From contig JAKSZT010054581.1 in assembly GCA_026826555.1 (NCBI GenBank), positions 273,906 to 337,905 on the forward strand: a DNA stretch of 64,000 bases, in the 5' to 3' direction. The position numbers and the translations under genes were made by a program. Under the pieces are notes generated by a model that was not told where the DNA came from, made no database searches, and saw nothing but the letters and a program-made list of their open reading frames with translations. Source of the DNA: Tolypeutes matacus. Its lineage: Eukaryota > Chordata > Mammalia > Cingulata > Chlamyphoridae. Positions 11,848-22,885 of the stretch are shown piece by piece (position 1 is the stretch's first letter; each line of letters starts with the position of its first letter).

Positions 11848-14800
11848 AGAATTAGTTCTAAGTATAAACTTAAATTAGCATCCTGGATATTGAAGCTCTG
11901 ATCAGTGTACAGAGCTGATCCTGTCCCTGCTCCATTTGGTGCTGCAGTCAGCTCAGTCTTTGCTTCCATGTACAGCTATCAATTCTGCTAAAATGGCTTG
12001 AATTGAGTTTATTGTTATATTGAATAAAAATGAAGTGGTCATCTCATTGTACAAGTATCTTCTATATTTATATATATTTAAATAATAGTCTCTATAACAG
12101 TTTCAAAAATCAACTCATCAATGGAGGACATAAAAGGAGGTGATTCTTGGAGGGAGGGGAAGGAAGAGAGAAAGAAGAGTTTATAACATCAAAGTCTAAA
12201 AAGTTAATTTTGTTTTCTTCTTGCACTGGATAGATACATTGGGATTTCTGATAAAGTTCCACTGCTGCTTTACCTGGGGCCAAGGATGAGCAGGTATATT
12301 TAGTAGACATGACCACCATCCTAATTGGAAACTTTCTATTATAAAAAGAGCTTTCGGGTTAAATTTTATTTCCAAACAGTGGTCTCCAAAGGCATCAGAG
12401 AAAGCCCCTGGGAGCACAGGCTTTGGCACCAATAATAGCCAGTGCCCAAAGGCAATTTCAGAGAGATAATTCATTCTAAATTGTTAAGGAAAAAGACCCC
12501 AGTAAAATCTACCCATGAACAGCACTTTAAAAAAAATTATTGAAGTATATCATTCATACAGGAAAATACATTTACAATAAGTGTATAGTAAATGTTGTGA
12601 CATTACAAAACATATATAACATCATACAGGGGTCCCATACATCAACCTACTACCAACACCTTGCATTCTGAGTCATTTGTTACAAATTATAAGAGTATCA
12701 TCAAAATCTTACTGCTAACTGTATTCTTTATCTTACATTTGGTGTATTTTTCCCCCAACTCACCCTATTATTATTTTTTAAAAAATACTTTTATTACAGA
12801 AGTTGTGAACTTACAAAACAATCATTCACATGTGTAGAATTCCCAAACACCCCTCATCAATGCACCATACCATGGTGGAACATTTGCTACATATTATGAG
12901 ATAATATCATCAGACTACCACTATGAACCATGATCCATAGCATATATTTGACACACTTTTTTCATACTCCCCAATTATCAACACAGTATATTTTTGTCAT
13001 AGATGCATGGATATTACAGTATTGCTGTTAACTACAGTCCATAGGTCAATTCTATTTTTCCCATGTTTCTCCATATGCACACCACTCTGCAATAGTGACA
13101 TACATCTGCTCTAGCTCACATAAGGACACTCTTGCATCTGTATCATCACCCACAATTCTTTTCCATCTCTGTGTTCACTGTGTTATTCCATCCCTAGATT
13201 ATTCTCTAGCTTTCTTTCAATTGATATTTACATCCCTAGACTACCCTTTCCATCCACATTCCCATTTATAAACCAGCTGTTACTATACTGTGTTAACATC
13301 GACTCTATACATTTCCACACATTTACAGCAAAGTTAATTAAAACTTCTACATACATTAAGAATCAGTTGTCCTACCCCTCTCTCCTCTTATCTCTTAATA
13401 ACCTATACTCTTGGTTTTAACTCCATTATTTCTTCATACTTAGTTCATATTAATGAGACCATGAAATATTTGTCCATTTGTGTGTGGCTTACCTCAATTA
13501 GCATAATGTCTTCAGATTCATCATGTTATCATATGTGTCCCAATTTCATTTCTTTTTACTGAAGCATAGTATTCCATCATATGTAAATATCACATTTTGC
13601 TTATCCATTCTTTGGTTGGACACTTGGGTTGTTTCCATCTTTTGTCAATTGTGAATAATGCTGCTATGCATATTGGTGTGCAGATGCCTGTGTCACAGTT
13701 TTCAGTTCTTCGGGATATATTCCTAGTAGAGGAATTGCTGTATCATATGGCAGTTCTATATTTAGCTTTCTGAGTAACTGCCAAACTGATTTCCACAGAG
13801 GCTGCACCATTTTACAACCCCACCAACAGTGAAGGAGTGTTCTTATTTTTCTTCATCCTCTCCAGCACTTATTGATTTCTGTTTTTTAAAACATAATGGA
13901 CATTCTATGCAGTGTGAGATGATATCACATTGACGTTTTGATTTGTATTTCCCTAATAATTGTTGAGATGGAATAATTTTTCACGTGCATTTTAGCCATT
14001 TATATTTCCCCCTTGGATAAATGTCTATTTTAAATCTTTTGCCCATTTATAAATTGGGTTTCTTGCTTTTTTATTGTTGAGTTGCATGATCTCTTTATAT
14101 AGAATGTAAATCAGACCCTTATTGGAGATATGGTTTTCAAATATTTTCTCCCATTGACTGGGCTGCCTTTCCACCTTCTTAATGAAGGCCTTTGAATCAC
14201 AGAATGGTTTAAGTTTGAGAACGTCCAATTTGTCCATGTTTACATTCATGGCTTGTGTTTTCAGTGTAAGGTTTAAAGATATACCACCTACCACTGGAAC
14301 TCAAAGATGTTTTCCTACATTTTCTTCTAGGAGCATTATTGCTCTTGCTTTTATATTTAGGTTTTAGATCCATTTTGGATTAATTTTTGTATAAGGTGTG
14401 AGTTAGGGGTCTTCTTTCTTTCCTTTAGTTATGGATATCCAGTTCTCCCAATACCATATATTGAATAGACTGTTGTGCCTGAGCTGGGTGAGTTTGACAG
14501 GCTTCTCAAAACTCACTTGATCATAGATGTGAGGGTCTGTTTCTGAACCATCAATTCAGTTCCATTGGTCTATGTGTCTATCTTTATGCCAGTACCATGC
14601 AGTTTTTACCACCGTAGCTAGGCAATATGATTTAAAGTCGATGTGAGAGACCTCTAACTGTTATTCCTTTTTTAAGATGTTTCTGGCTATTTGGGACCCC
14701 ATACCCTTCCAAATTAATTTGATAATTTTGTTTTCCATTTCTTTGGAAAATGTTGGTGGCATTTTTTTTAAATCAAGATGGCATTGTATCTATATATTAA

Positions 14801-16006
14801 CTTGCGCAGAATTGACATCTTAATAAAATTTTGTCTTCTGATCCACGAGCATGGAATGTTCTAATTATTTAACTTTTTGGTTTCTTTTAACAATGTATTG
14901 TAGTTTTCTGAATTCAAGTGCTTTACATCCTTGGTTAAGTTTATTCCTAAATTTTAAATTCTTTTAGTCACTATTGTAAATGGATTTTTTTCCTGACTTC
15001 CTCCTCAGATTGTGTATTACTAGTGTATAGAAACACCACTGATTTTTGCATATTGATATTGTATCCTGACACTCAACTGAAATTGTTTATTAGTTTTAGC
15101 AGCATTTGTGTAGGTTTTTCAGGACTTTCTAGGTATAGGACCATATCATTTTTGAATAACGAAAATTTTACTTCTTCCTTTCTGATTTGGATTCCTTTTA
15201 TTTCTTTTTCTTGCCTGATTGCACTAACTAGAACATCTACCACTATATTGAACAGCAGTAGTGACAGTAAATATCCTTGTCTTGTTCCTCATTCCAAAGG
15301 GAAAGCTTTCAGTCTTTCACCATTGAGTACAAATTTATTTGTGGGTTTTTCACAATATTTTGTAGTATTTTTATCAAGAAAAGATGCTGTATTTTGTCAA
15401 ATGCCTTTTCTGCATCAATCAATAACATCATGTGATTTTTCTTCTTTGATTTATTAATGTGGTGTAATACGCTGATTGAACCACCCTTGCGTGCCTTACA
15501 TAAAACCCACTTGATCATGATGAATAATTCTTTTAATGTTTGTTGGATTCGATTAGCAAGTATTTTGTTGAAGAATTTTGCATCCATATTCACTAGGGAA
15601 ATGGGTCTGTAATTTTCCTTTTGTAGTATCTTTATCTGTCTTTGGTATTAGGGTGATATTGGCTTCATAGAATGTGTTTAGGAGATTTCATTCTTCAATT
15701 TTTGGAAGAGCTTGAACAAGATTGGTATTAAATCTTCTTTGAATGCTTAGTAGAATTCACCTGTGAAACCATTTAGTCCTGGGCTTTTCATTTTGGGGAG
15801 TTGTTTGATGGCTGTTTCAACCTCTTTACTTGTGATTGTTGAGGTCTTCTATTTTTTTGTGAGAGTCTGTGTAGGTTGTTCATATATTACTGGGAATTTT
15901 TCCACTTCATCTACATTGTCTAGTTTTTTGACATACAGTTCATCATAATATCCTCTTATGATCTTTGTTTTCCTATGGGGTCAGTAGTAATGTCCTCATT
16001 TTAATT

Positions 16007-16016
16007 TTATTTATTT

Positions 16017-16064
<48 letters not shown>

Positions 16065-16204
16065 TTTCTCCCACCCCCTTGTTGTTGTTTGCACTTGCAG
16101 TATGTGCTTGTCTTCCTTGTTTCTTCAGGAGGCACCAGAAGCTGAACCCGGAACCTCTGATGTGAGAGGGAGGTGCCTAATTGCTTGAACCACCTCCACT
16201 CCCT
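16007..16204 (-). mobile_element. DAS-type SINE (diverged subfamily) nested in L1
   Basis: On the minus strand it reads GGAGGTGGTTCAAGCAATT, a B-box-like GGTTCCGGGTTCAGC, then GGAAGACAAGCACATACTGC, ending in a (TAAA)n tail seen as (TTTA)n at about 16013-16066. It is of a different subfamily from the copy at 16527, since it lacks the GTGAAGGCAAGCCC block. TSDs are ambiguous in the T-rich flanks. Confidence 0.8.
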
Positions 16205-16526
16205 AATTTTCATTTTTTATTTCATATATTTGCATCTTCTCTTTTTATTTTTGTCAGTCTAGCTGAGGGTTTTTGATTTTGTTAATCTTCTCAAAGTACC
16301 AAATTTTGGTTTTCTTTCTTTCTTTTTTTCCTTCTGGTACTTAATTTCACTTATTTCTGCACTGATCTTTGTTACTTCATTGCTTCTACTTGCTTTGGAA
16401 TTATTTTGCAGTTCTTTTTCTAGTTCCTCCAGCTGTGTAATTAGGTCATTAATTTAAACTCTTCTTTTTTAATATAAGGATTGAGGGATATAAATTTCCC
16501 TCAACACTGCCTTTGCTGCATCTCTT

Positions 16527-16708
16527 TTTTTTTTTTTTAAGATTTTATTTATTTATTCATTTATCTCCCCCTTGCTGCTTGTGCTCGCTGGGTCAGCTAA
16601 CCACGCCGTGCAGGCGGGCTTGCCTTCACCAGGAGGCCCCTGGAACCGAACCCGGGGCCTCCCATATGGTAAACGGGAGCCCTACTGATTGAGCCACAGC
16701 CGCTTCCC
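16527..16708 (-). mobile_element. DAS-type SINE with 13-bp TSD nested in L1
   Basis: The reverse complement carries GAAGCGGCTGTGGCTCAATC, CCGTTTACCATATGGGAGG, a B-box-like GGGTTCGGTTCC, GTGAAGGCAAGCCC and an A-rich tail. TGCTGCATCTCTT flanks it at 16514-16526 and 16709-16721. It is close in sequence to the copy at 56515, which implies a recent family. Confidence 0.95.
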
Positions 16709-17759
16709 TGCTGCATCTCTTAAGTTCTGAAATGGTGTATTCTCATTTTCATTTGTCTTGAGATATTTATTGATTTTCCCCTCAAATTTTTTCTTTGACT
16801 CAAGGATTATTTAAGAGTATGTTGTTTAATCTCCATATATTTGTGAATTTTCCCTTTTTCTGCCTCTTTTTGATTTCCAACTTTATTCTATTATGTTCAG
16901 AGAAACTGCTTTGTATAATTTCGATCTTGTTGAATTTATTGAGATCTGCTTTGTTACCCAACTTATGATGTGTCCTAGAGAAAGATCCATGAGCACTTGA
17001 TAAGAATGTATATCCTGCTGTTTTGGGGTGCAGTGTTCTATATATGTCTATTAGGTTTAATCCTAATAGAAACTCTGTTTCTTTATTGATCCTCTGCCCA
17101 GATGTTCTATCCAATGCTGAGAGTGGTGAATTAAAGTCTCCAACTATTATTTTAGAGACATCTATTTCTCCCTTCAGTTTTACAAGTGTATGTCTCATGA
17201 ATGTTCAGGCATCCTGGTTAGGTATATATATGATTATTATTTCTTCCTAGTGCATTGCTTCTTTTATTTATATATAATGCCTTTCCTTGTCTCTAATAGC
17301 ATTTTTGCTTTTAAAGTCTATTTTATCTGATATAATATAGGTACTCCAGCTTTTTTTTTTTTTTTTGCTCACTACTTGTGTGGGGTGTCTTTTTCCATCC
17401 TTTCAATCTCAACCTATTCATAACCTTGGATCTAAAGTGAATCTCTTATAGACAGTATATAGATGGCTCATATTTTCTTATCCATTCCACTAGTATGTGT
17501 CTTTTGATTAAAGAGTTTAATACATTAATGTTCAATGTTATTAGTGTGGAGGCAGTTCTTATATCACCTATTTTTACCTTTGCATTTCATCTGTCACATT
17601 TTATTTTCACCACTCTTTTGACACTTTTATTTACTTTTACTGATATAATCTTCATTTCTAGACTCTCTTCCAAGCCTCTCTCTCTCCTGTCTTTTCTTTT
17701 CAGGCTGCAGCACACATTTTAGTAATTCCTGCAAAGCCAGGCTCTTTGTTATAAACTCT

Positions 17760-18572
17760 CTCCCTGTTTATCTGTGAATATTTTAAACTCACCATCATTT
17801 TTGAAAGACAATCTTGCTGGATATAAGGCTCTTGGCTGGAAGTTTTTCTCTTGCAATATCTTAAATATATCATACCAGTGCTTTCTTGCTTCCATGGTTT
17901 CTGATGAGAAATCAGCACTTAATCATAGTGGGTATCTCTTGTATGTGATGCACTGCTTTTCTCTGGCTGCTCTCAGAATTCTCTTTGTCATTGGCATTTG
18001 ACATTCTGATTTGTGTTTTTAGAGTTAGTCTATTCAGATTTATTTGGATGGGAATATGTTGTGCTTCTTGGACACAGATACCTATTGTCCTTCAATAAGG
18101 CCGGCAATTTTCCTACCATTATTTCTTCACATATTCCTTCTGCCCCTTTTCTCTTCTCTTCTCCTTCTGGGACACCCATGACACATATATTTGCACATCT
18201 CTTGCTGTTGTTTAGTTCCCTGAGACCTTCAAGTTTTTCCATTATTTTCTTCATTTGTTCTTTTCTATATTTGCTTTCAGAGGCCATGTCTTCAAGCTCT
18301 CCAATCATTTCTTCTGCCTAATCAAATCTGCTATTATAGGATTCCAGTGTCTTTTTAATTTCATTTATTCCTACTTTCATTCCCATAAGCTTTGCTCTTT
18401 TTCTATGTATGCTTTCGAGTTCTTCTTTGTGCTCACCCAATATCTTCTTGATATCCGTAATCTCTTTAGCCATCTCATTGAACTTATTAAGATTTGTTTG
18501 AACATCTATGATTAATTTTCTCAACTCCTTTATGTCTTCTGTAGGCTTATCTTGTTCCTTTAAATGGGTCAT
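17760..18572 (-). pseudogene. L1 ORF1 remnant (RNA-binding protein)
   Basis: This is the L1 nucleic-acid chaperone. Starting at 18572, the strand encodes a Lys/Glu-rich coiled coil (residues ~1-84, ...DIKKILGEHKEEL...). After a break, from 18308, comes the segment leading to NICVMGVPEGEE, the start of the RRM-like domain. The C-terminal part is only traceable in fragments down to about 17760. At least one stop and one frameshift interrupt it. The A-run just upstream (18603-18626) separates it from the 5'UTR. Confidence 0.85.
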
Positions 18573-18699
18573 ATCTTCCTCTTTTTTTCATATGGGTTGT
18601 AATTTTTTTTTTTTTTTTTTTTTTTTGGTTTCTTGGCATCAGGCTTATTAGATGTATTTATTCTGGGGGCAGTTTAAGGTTTTCTTGCCTTTCTTCCTT

Positions 18700-19545
18700 G
18701 CTGACTATGTAGTAGGAGTCAAGGATGTATTTGGTACTGCAAGCTGTGGAGGCTGAAGCTGCCCAAGTTGCCCCAGAGACTGATGAACCTTCTCCTACAT
18801 TTCTCCTTTCCCAGGGATAGGGACAGAGTCACAGTTGTGTGCAATAATCCAAATTGTGCATGCCAAGACAATCTGGGATGCCTGGAGAGACTGATGAAGA
18901 TTCATAGCCCTTCTTCCCCTGCCTGAGCTATGGATAGAGCTGCAGGTATGGGTAGCAAGGTATGCTATGTGGGTCCAAAATGACGGTAGTTGCCCAGGTA
19001 GACTGACATAACTTTGGCCTCCCTCTCCAACAGGGATAGGGATGGACCCTCTGGTCTGCCCAACAATCTAATTTGTGTGTGCTGAATGCACCTGCAGTAG
19101 CCTTAAGAGGCTGAGGGAGTGCTCTCCCTTCTGCCCTTTAGGTGGTGGGAATAGAACCACTGATGCCCAACAGTTCAGTCCATGGAGGCTGAAAGTGCCT
19201 GCTGTTGCCCAGAAAGGATGATGAAACACCAGTTTCCTCCTATCCTACAGAGTTGGAGGGGTGGGGATGGAATTGAAGACACTCAACCAACCAGTTTGTG
19301 TGGGCTGAAAATGCTTGCATTTGCCCAGAGAAGCTGAGGAAACACAGCTCCTCTACTATCTTATTGTAGTGTCAGGATGGAGCCCCAGGGGTCCGACTCT
19401 TCAGTCTGTGCCATCCAAATGTACCTGCAGTTACCCTGAGAAAGTAGTGCAGGTCCCCCAGCTTCCTCCCTGTTAGAGTTGGGGCTGGAACCTAGGCTAG
19501 ACCTGCAGTCTGATCTGGGTGGAAAGAAGCTGGTCCCTAACTTCA
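18700..19545 (-). promoter_or_regulatory. L1 5'UTR of seven ~110-bp degenerate monomers
   Basis: A GTTGCCCAG-like anchor recurs at 18767, 18877, 18989, 19097, 19204, 19320 and 19430 (spacings 110, 112, 108, 107, 116, 110). Each is preceded by a TGGAGGCTGAAAATGC-like block and followed by GACTGAGGAA-like and GGGATAGGGATGGA-like blocks. This GC-richer array sits between the L1 5' end and ORF1 on the minus strand, where the promoter belongs. Some L1 lineages, such as those of mouse, use tandem 5'UTR monomers as promoters; the same role here is inferred. Confidence 0.75.
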
Positions 19546-20020
19546 TTGTGATTTTCAGTCAGACCCTCTTCCCCTTATGCCAGGGGCAGAGTTAAAATGG
19601 TGGCTACCATCCTCTTTCTAACAGGGACAGGTTCAAACTTCAGCTCTTCTTAGGGTTATACTTTAGCCAGCTGAATTTAATAATTCGTAGCTGAAGTTGG
19701 TGCCCAACCATATATTTCTTTCCCATTTTGGGGAAATGGAGCTTCCAATTCCAGCCACAGAATATCTCCCAGGGAGCTTGCACTGCCAGTGGAGGATGAG
19801 TATTGACCTCTTTCAGCATGCAGTGCTCTACTCAGGAATCTTCCCTGCAGATGGGCAGGGTCCTCCTTCCATTCTTTCAAGGATGTTGCAGGATGCTCTT
19901 CGGGTCTCCTGGGTCCCAAAGCAGGTGCTTTAGATAGCTCTGAGTGATTACTAACTGCCTTATAGCAGGAGTTGACTCTACAAGCTCCTTATTCTGCTGC
20001 CATCTTGCTGGTTGTCCCAC

Positions 20021-21052
20021 AAATAGCAATTTTATATAAAATATATTAGTGTATTTGAACATGTAAAGTGATTAATGTTAAATGGATAATCTCTTAGAAA
20101 GAAAATCTCAGTTCCCATAATATCCTGAGTGGCCTTAAGGTAAAATGCTTATGGATCATAGAAAACAATGAGCAGAGTAGGGCACACAGAGCCTGGCCTC
20201 AGCCCAATCCTGAGACAATAAGGTTTCCTGCTCATCCTCAGGGCTTTCCTCTCAGGAATGGAGTGATTTTCACTAATTAAAACAAGCTCATATTACTGCT
20301 AATTGTGACACAGCAGTTCTTTCTGTAATTGTCCAAAACATATATAAGTCTGGTGTCAAAGCACAGTGGCCTGTGACCTGGATTGTCATCATCACATTGC
20401 TTTATCTCTGATGCATTAGTTTCTCCAACTGTTAGCACATTAACTACTGTGACCACCTTCTTGTGCCACTTGAGAGTAGAACTAAATGGAAGGTGCAAAC
20501 CATTTAGATTAGTACTTGGCACAAAGTGCATATGTATTAGGAAACAATACAATAACTGTTCAGTCTTCACAATCATGAAATAAGTGGTTCACTTTTACCA
20601 TGTTAGGAAAGTAGAAAGTGTTAACATACTTCTTAGATGTGCTATGTACCTTTCTGACACTGATTTCCAGTTTAATGCAATTGTAATTAGACAACATATA
20701 CTTTTTGATTTCAAACTACTCAACATACACTGGATGCACATTCTACTCCATTAGGATGTAGTCAACTCTACTGTTCAAAACTTTTATACCTTTCCTAATG
20801 AGTTGTCTCATGATGATTTCACTGGCTGAATTGTTTTTATATATCCAGGTATGATTTTGGATATTTTAAGTTCTCAATTGTGATATAACATGTTAAGCAT
20901 TTTATATTTTGAAGCCATGATAATAGGTGAATATAAATTTAGCATTGTTTTTTCAACCATGTTGCAAAACAACCTTAATATTGAGCCATACATCTTGCCT
21001 TCAAGTGCACACTGTTTGATAAGAATGCAGCATTTGATGTTTTCAAATGGTA
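20021..21052. other. Intergenic DNA with possible very old L1 sequence
   Basis: No gene is recognised. The part from about 20640 to 20990 has the wording of a badly decayed antisense L1 but cannot be aligned by eye. Confidence 0.35.
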
Positions 21053-21463
21053 TGTTCCCCAGAAAATAATGTTCTTAAAGATAATCCATTCCTCTGTGTG
21101 TAAACCTATTATAAATATTTTGATTAAGTTATTTCAGTTAGGCATGGCCCAGTGTGGGTTGTAATCCTCTTACTGGAGTCCTTTATAAAAGGGATGAATA
21201 TAGAGTTAAATGAGAAAAAAACAGAATAAAGAAGCCAGAAGGAATTAAACCTGGAAAAGTAGGGAGAGACTAGAATTTGCTGTCATGTGCTGTGCCACAT
21301 GACAGAAGCCAGTCTTTGGGGTGAAAGCATCTCTTGATGATGCCTTGATTTGAATATTTTTCTCAGTCTCGATATGGTAAGCTTGTAAACTAATAACTTC
21401 CCATTGTTAATGGCTAAACTACTTTATGATATCTACCTGAGCAGCTTAGCAAGCTAAAACACA
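21053..21463 (+). mobile_element. MLT/MST-like (MaLR-type) LTR
   Basis: It starts TGTTCCCCAGAAAAT and ends ...AGCTAAAACACA. In between it has the layout of mammalian MaLR LTRs: AATCCATTCC, GGCATGGCCCAG, CTTTATAAAAGGG (TATA-like, ~21181), GAAGCCAG..., CTTGATGATGCC and a GTAAGCTTGTAAACTAAT block near the end. No internal region follows and no TSD was found, so borders are approximate. Confidence 0.55.
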
Positions 21464-21921
21464 GCAATATAGCCACATCAGCTTCTGGATTGTATTATAT
21501 ATATATATATATAGTTTTAAAATTATTGTCAATGTATACATTTTGAATCTATTTCAGTCTTTCTTATCTACAGAAAGGTCATATTTTTTTAAGTCTAATT
21601 TAAATAAATAATATTGTGAAGATGATATTAATACCCTAAGTATAGTTTCTTTCCATGGTGTATGTGCCATCAAGCTGCAAGATTTAAATCTGGCAAACTC
21701 ACTTGTTGATGTTACATATCTCAAAGTATCAACTCTCTCAATAACCTATTTATTTCAACATTGCTCTATATTTTCTTCAGATAGGCATTCATATTTTCTA
21801 AAGTTTATGGTGATTATATGTATGGGAGTTGTTCCTATGGAAATATACTCAGCCTCCAGAAACTGAATTTTTTGCTTGTTTGGGTTTTTTGTTGTTGTTG
21901 TTTGTTTTTTGGTAGATACTT
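21464..21921. other. AT-rich DNA, nothing recognised
   Basis: This holds a short (TA)n tract at about 21500-21515 and no supported gene or repeat. Confidence 0.5.
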
Positions 21922-21932
21922 CCTATCAAATT

Positions 21933-21966
21933 ACACTTGATCTTAGCCAAAAGGCCGAGAAGCGAT
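21933..21966 (-). pseudogene. 34-nt U2 snRNA 5'-end retro-fragment
   Basis: On the minus strand these 34 bases are the first 34 nucleotides of U2 snRNA, starting ATCGCTTCTCGGCC and ending AAGATCAAGTGT, with no mismatch to the U2 start as I know it. They are flanked by perfect 11-bp direct repeats CCTATCAAATT (21922-21932 and 21967-21977). There is no A-tail and the remaining ~150 nt of U2 are absent. Without promoter elements or the rest of the RNA it cannot be a functional snRNA gene. The structure fits reverse transcription of a 3'-truncated or self-primed U2 RNA followed by L1-type integration. Confidence 0.93.
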
Positions 21967-22166
21967 CCTATCAAATTAAAGATCTTCCTTTTACTTTTAT
22001 TTTGATGAGTGTTTTTAGCTCGAATGAACTTTGACATTTATTGTTTTTCCTAGAGTCAATGTGAATATTATGTACTTTTTCTTCCATTTTTTAATTGTTG
22101 TAACTGCCCTCCAAGGGTGATAAATGAGATCTAAAAGCCACCTACAGAATCTCACTTCAATCAAGA

Positions 22167-22220
22167 AAGGAACCAACCAACCAACCAAACAAACAAACAA
22201 ACAAACAAACAAACAAACAA
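22167..22220. repeat. Simple repeat (CCAA/CAAA)n
   Basis: A run of AACC units passes into AAAC units with no other content. Confidence 0.9.
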
Positions 22221-22409
22221 GAAAATGAAAAAAGGATCAAAATAACTGACCATGCCTACTCAACTATTTAACAACAAAATAAATCAAAGGCAGTGATGGG
22301 AATATTTTGGTGAGATTTCTATTGAGATCATTGGAACAAACCCAAGCAGGGGGGCATAATTAGGTAAAATAAAATTGCCAGTTGCTTTGGACATTACCAG
22401 GAGAGATCC

Positions 22410-22885
22410 TGTCTTAGTTTGCCATGGGTTGCTGATGAAAAGTACCAGAAATGGGTTGGCTTTTATAATGTAAATTTTATTTGGGGTAAAGCTTACAGTT
22501 CTGAAGCCTTGACATGTCCAAATCAAGGCACCATCAGGGATGTTTTCTCACTAAGTCACCTACTTGTAATCCTAGCATCCCACCATGTGATGATCAGGCA
22601 TATGGCAGATTCACCTCCTCAGTCTTGAACTGCTCTGGTGAGCTTCATGCTTAAATAATCTTAGGGGCTTCATGCTTAAATAATCCTTGAATCACCTCTC
22701 ACATGGCAGGATAAAAAATGGTGGCGCTCCCTTTCACGTGTCTCCATTTATATTAGATCAGACAACAAAACGGTCACACTTCACTGACATCCAGTCAAGA
22801 GGGTCTCACACTCACATGGATAGATAAGTTCAAAAACACAATCTTTCTCTTTTTGGGATCCATAAAAAATTTTCAAACTGTCACA
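22410..22885 (-). repeat. 3' LTR of the MaLR element
   Basis: It begins TGTCTTAGTTTGCC on the plus strand and ends CTGTCACA, so both strands show TG...CA. It contains an internal near-repeat of GCTTCATGCTTAAATAAT (about 22646-22682) not seen in the other LTR. Confidence 0.85.

Larger units (their letters stand above)
11045..12529. repeat. Copy B of the diverged direct duplication
   Basis: Colinear with 1-1157 over its length, with two local differences: a 40-bp tandem duplication (11465-11544) and a SINE insertion (11582-11847). It then enters the L1 3' end that copy A also carries. A minus-strand frame (12474-12196, 92 codons) is longer than the counterpart in copy A but resembles no protein I recognise. 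Confidence 0.8.
14030..17550 (-). pseudogene. L1 ORF2 remnant (endonuclease and reverse transcriptase)
   Basis: This is a degraded version of the L1 protein that nicks target DNA and reverse transcribes L1 RNA. The start is near 17550, where the strand reads ITLNINVLNS. The endonuclease part (17198-16800) keeps VGDFNSPLSALD and the SEHN (SDH-type) catalytic region. The reverse transcriptase part (15593-15309) keeps [13 protein letters not shown]. The C-terminal region (14294-14025) keeps VERQPSQWEKIF...KWAKDL. Reading frames break repeatedly and two SINEs (about 16007-16204 and 16527-16708) split the gene. The 3' end of ORF2 is uncertain because the adjoining 3'UTR also contains ORF2-like wording near 13720. 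Confidence 0.88.
12530..20020 (-). mobile_element. Near full-length L1 (LINE-1), dead
   Basis: The order on the minus strand is: 5' end near 20020 with AAGATGGC (19999-20006), a monomeric 5'UTR, an A-run (18603-18626), ORF1 remnants, ORF2 remnants (endonuclease, reverse transcriptase, C-terminal part), and a long 3'UTR with an A-rich end at 12530. Two SINEs are nested in ORF2. Stops and frameshifts are spread through both ORFs. Flanks ACAGCACTTTA (before 12530) and ATAGCAATTTTA (after 20020) may be a degraded TSD. This is an autonomous retrotransposon lineage that could have mobilised the poly(A)-tailed elements nearby. Confidence 0.9.

Noticed and set aside
15023..15457. 144-codon plus-strand frame
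   Set aside because: It is the complement of L1 ORF2 reverse transcriptase coding sequence and has low-complexity Phe/Ser composition.
18700..19545. CRISPR-like array
   Set aside because: The ~110-bp monomers are degenerate, have no spacer structure, and sit in an L1 5'UTR in a mammalian genome.
19677..19933. Opposed frames of 78-80 codons
   Set aside because: Both lie in the L1 5'UTR and overlap each other; neither has protein-like features.
21933..21966. Functional U2 snRNA gene
   Set aside because: Only 34 nt are present and no promoter elements are visible; TSDs mark it as a retro-insertion.
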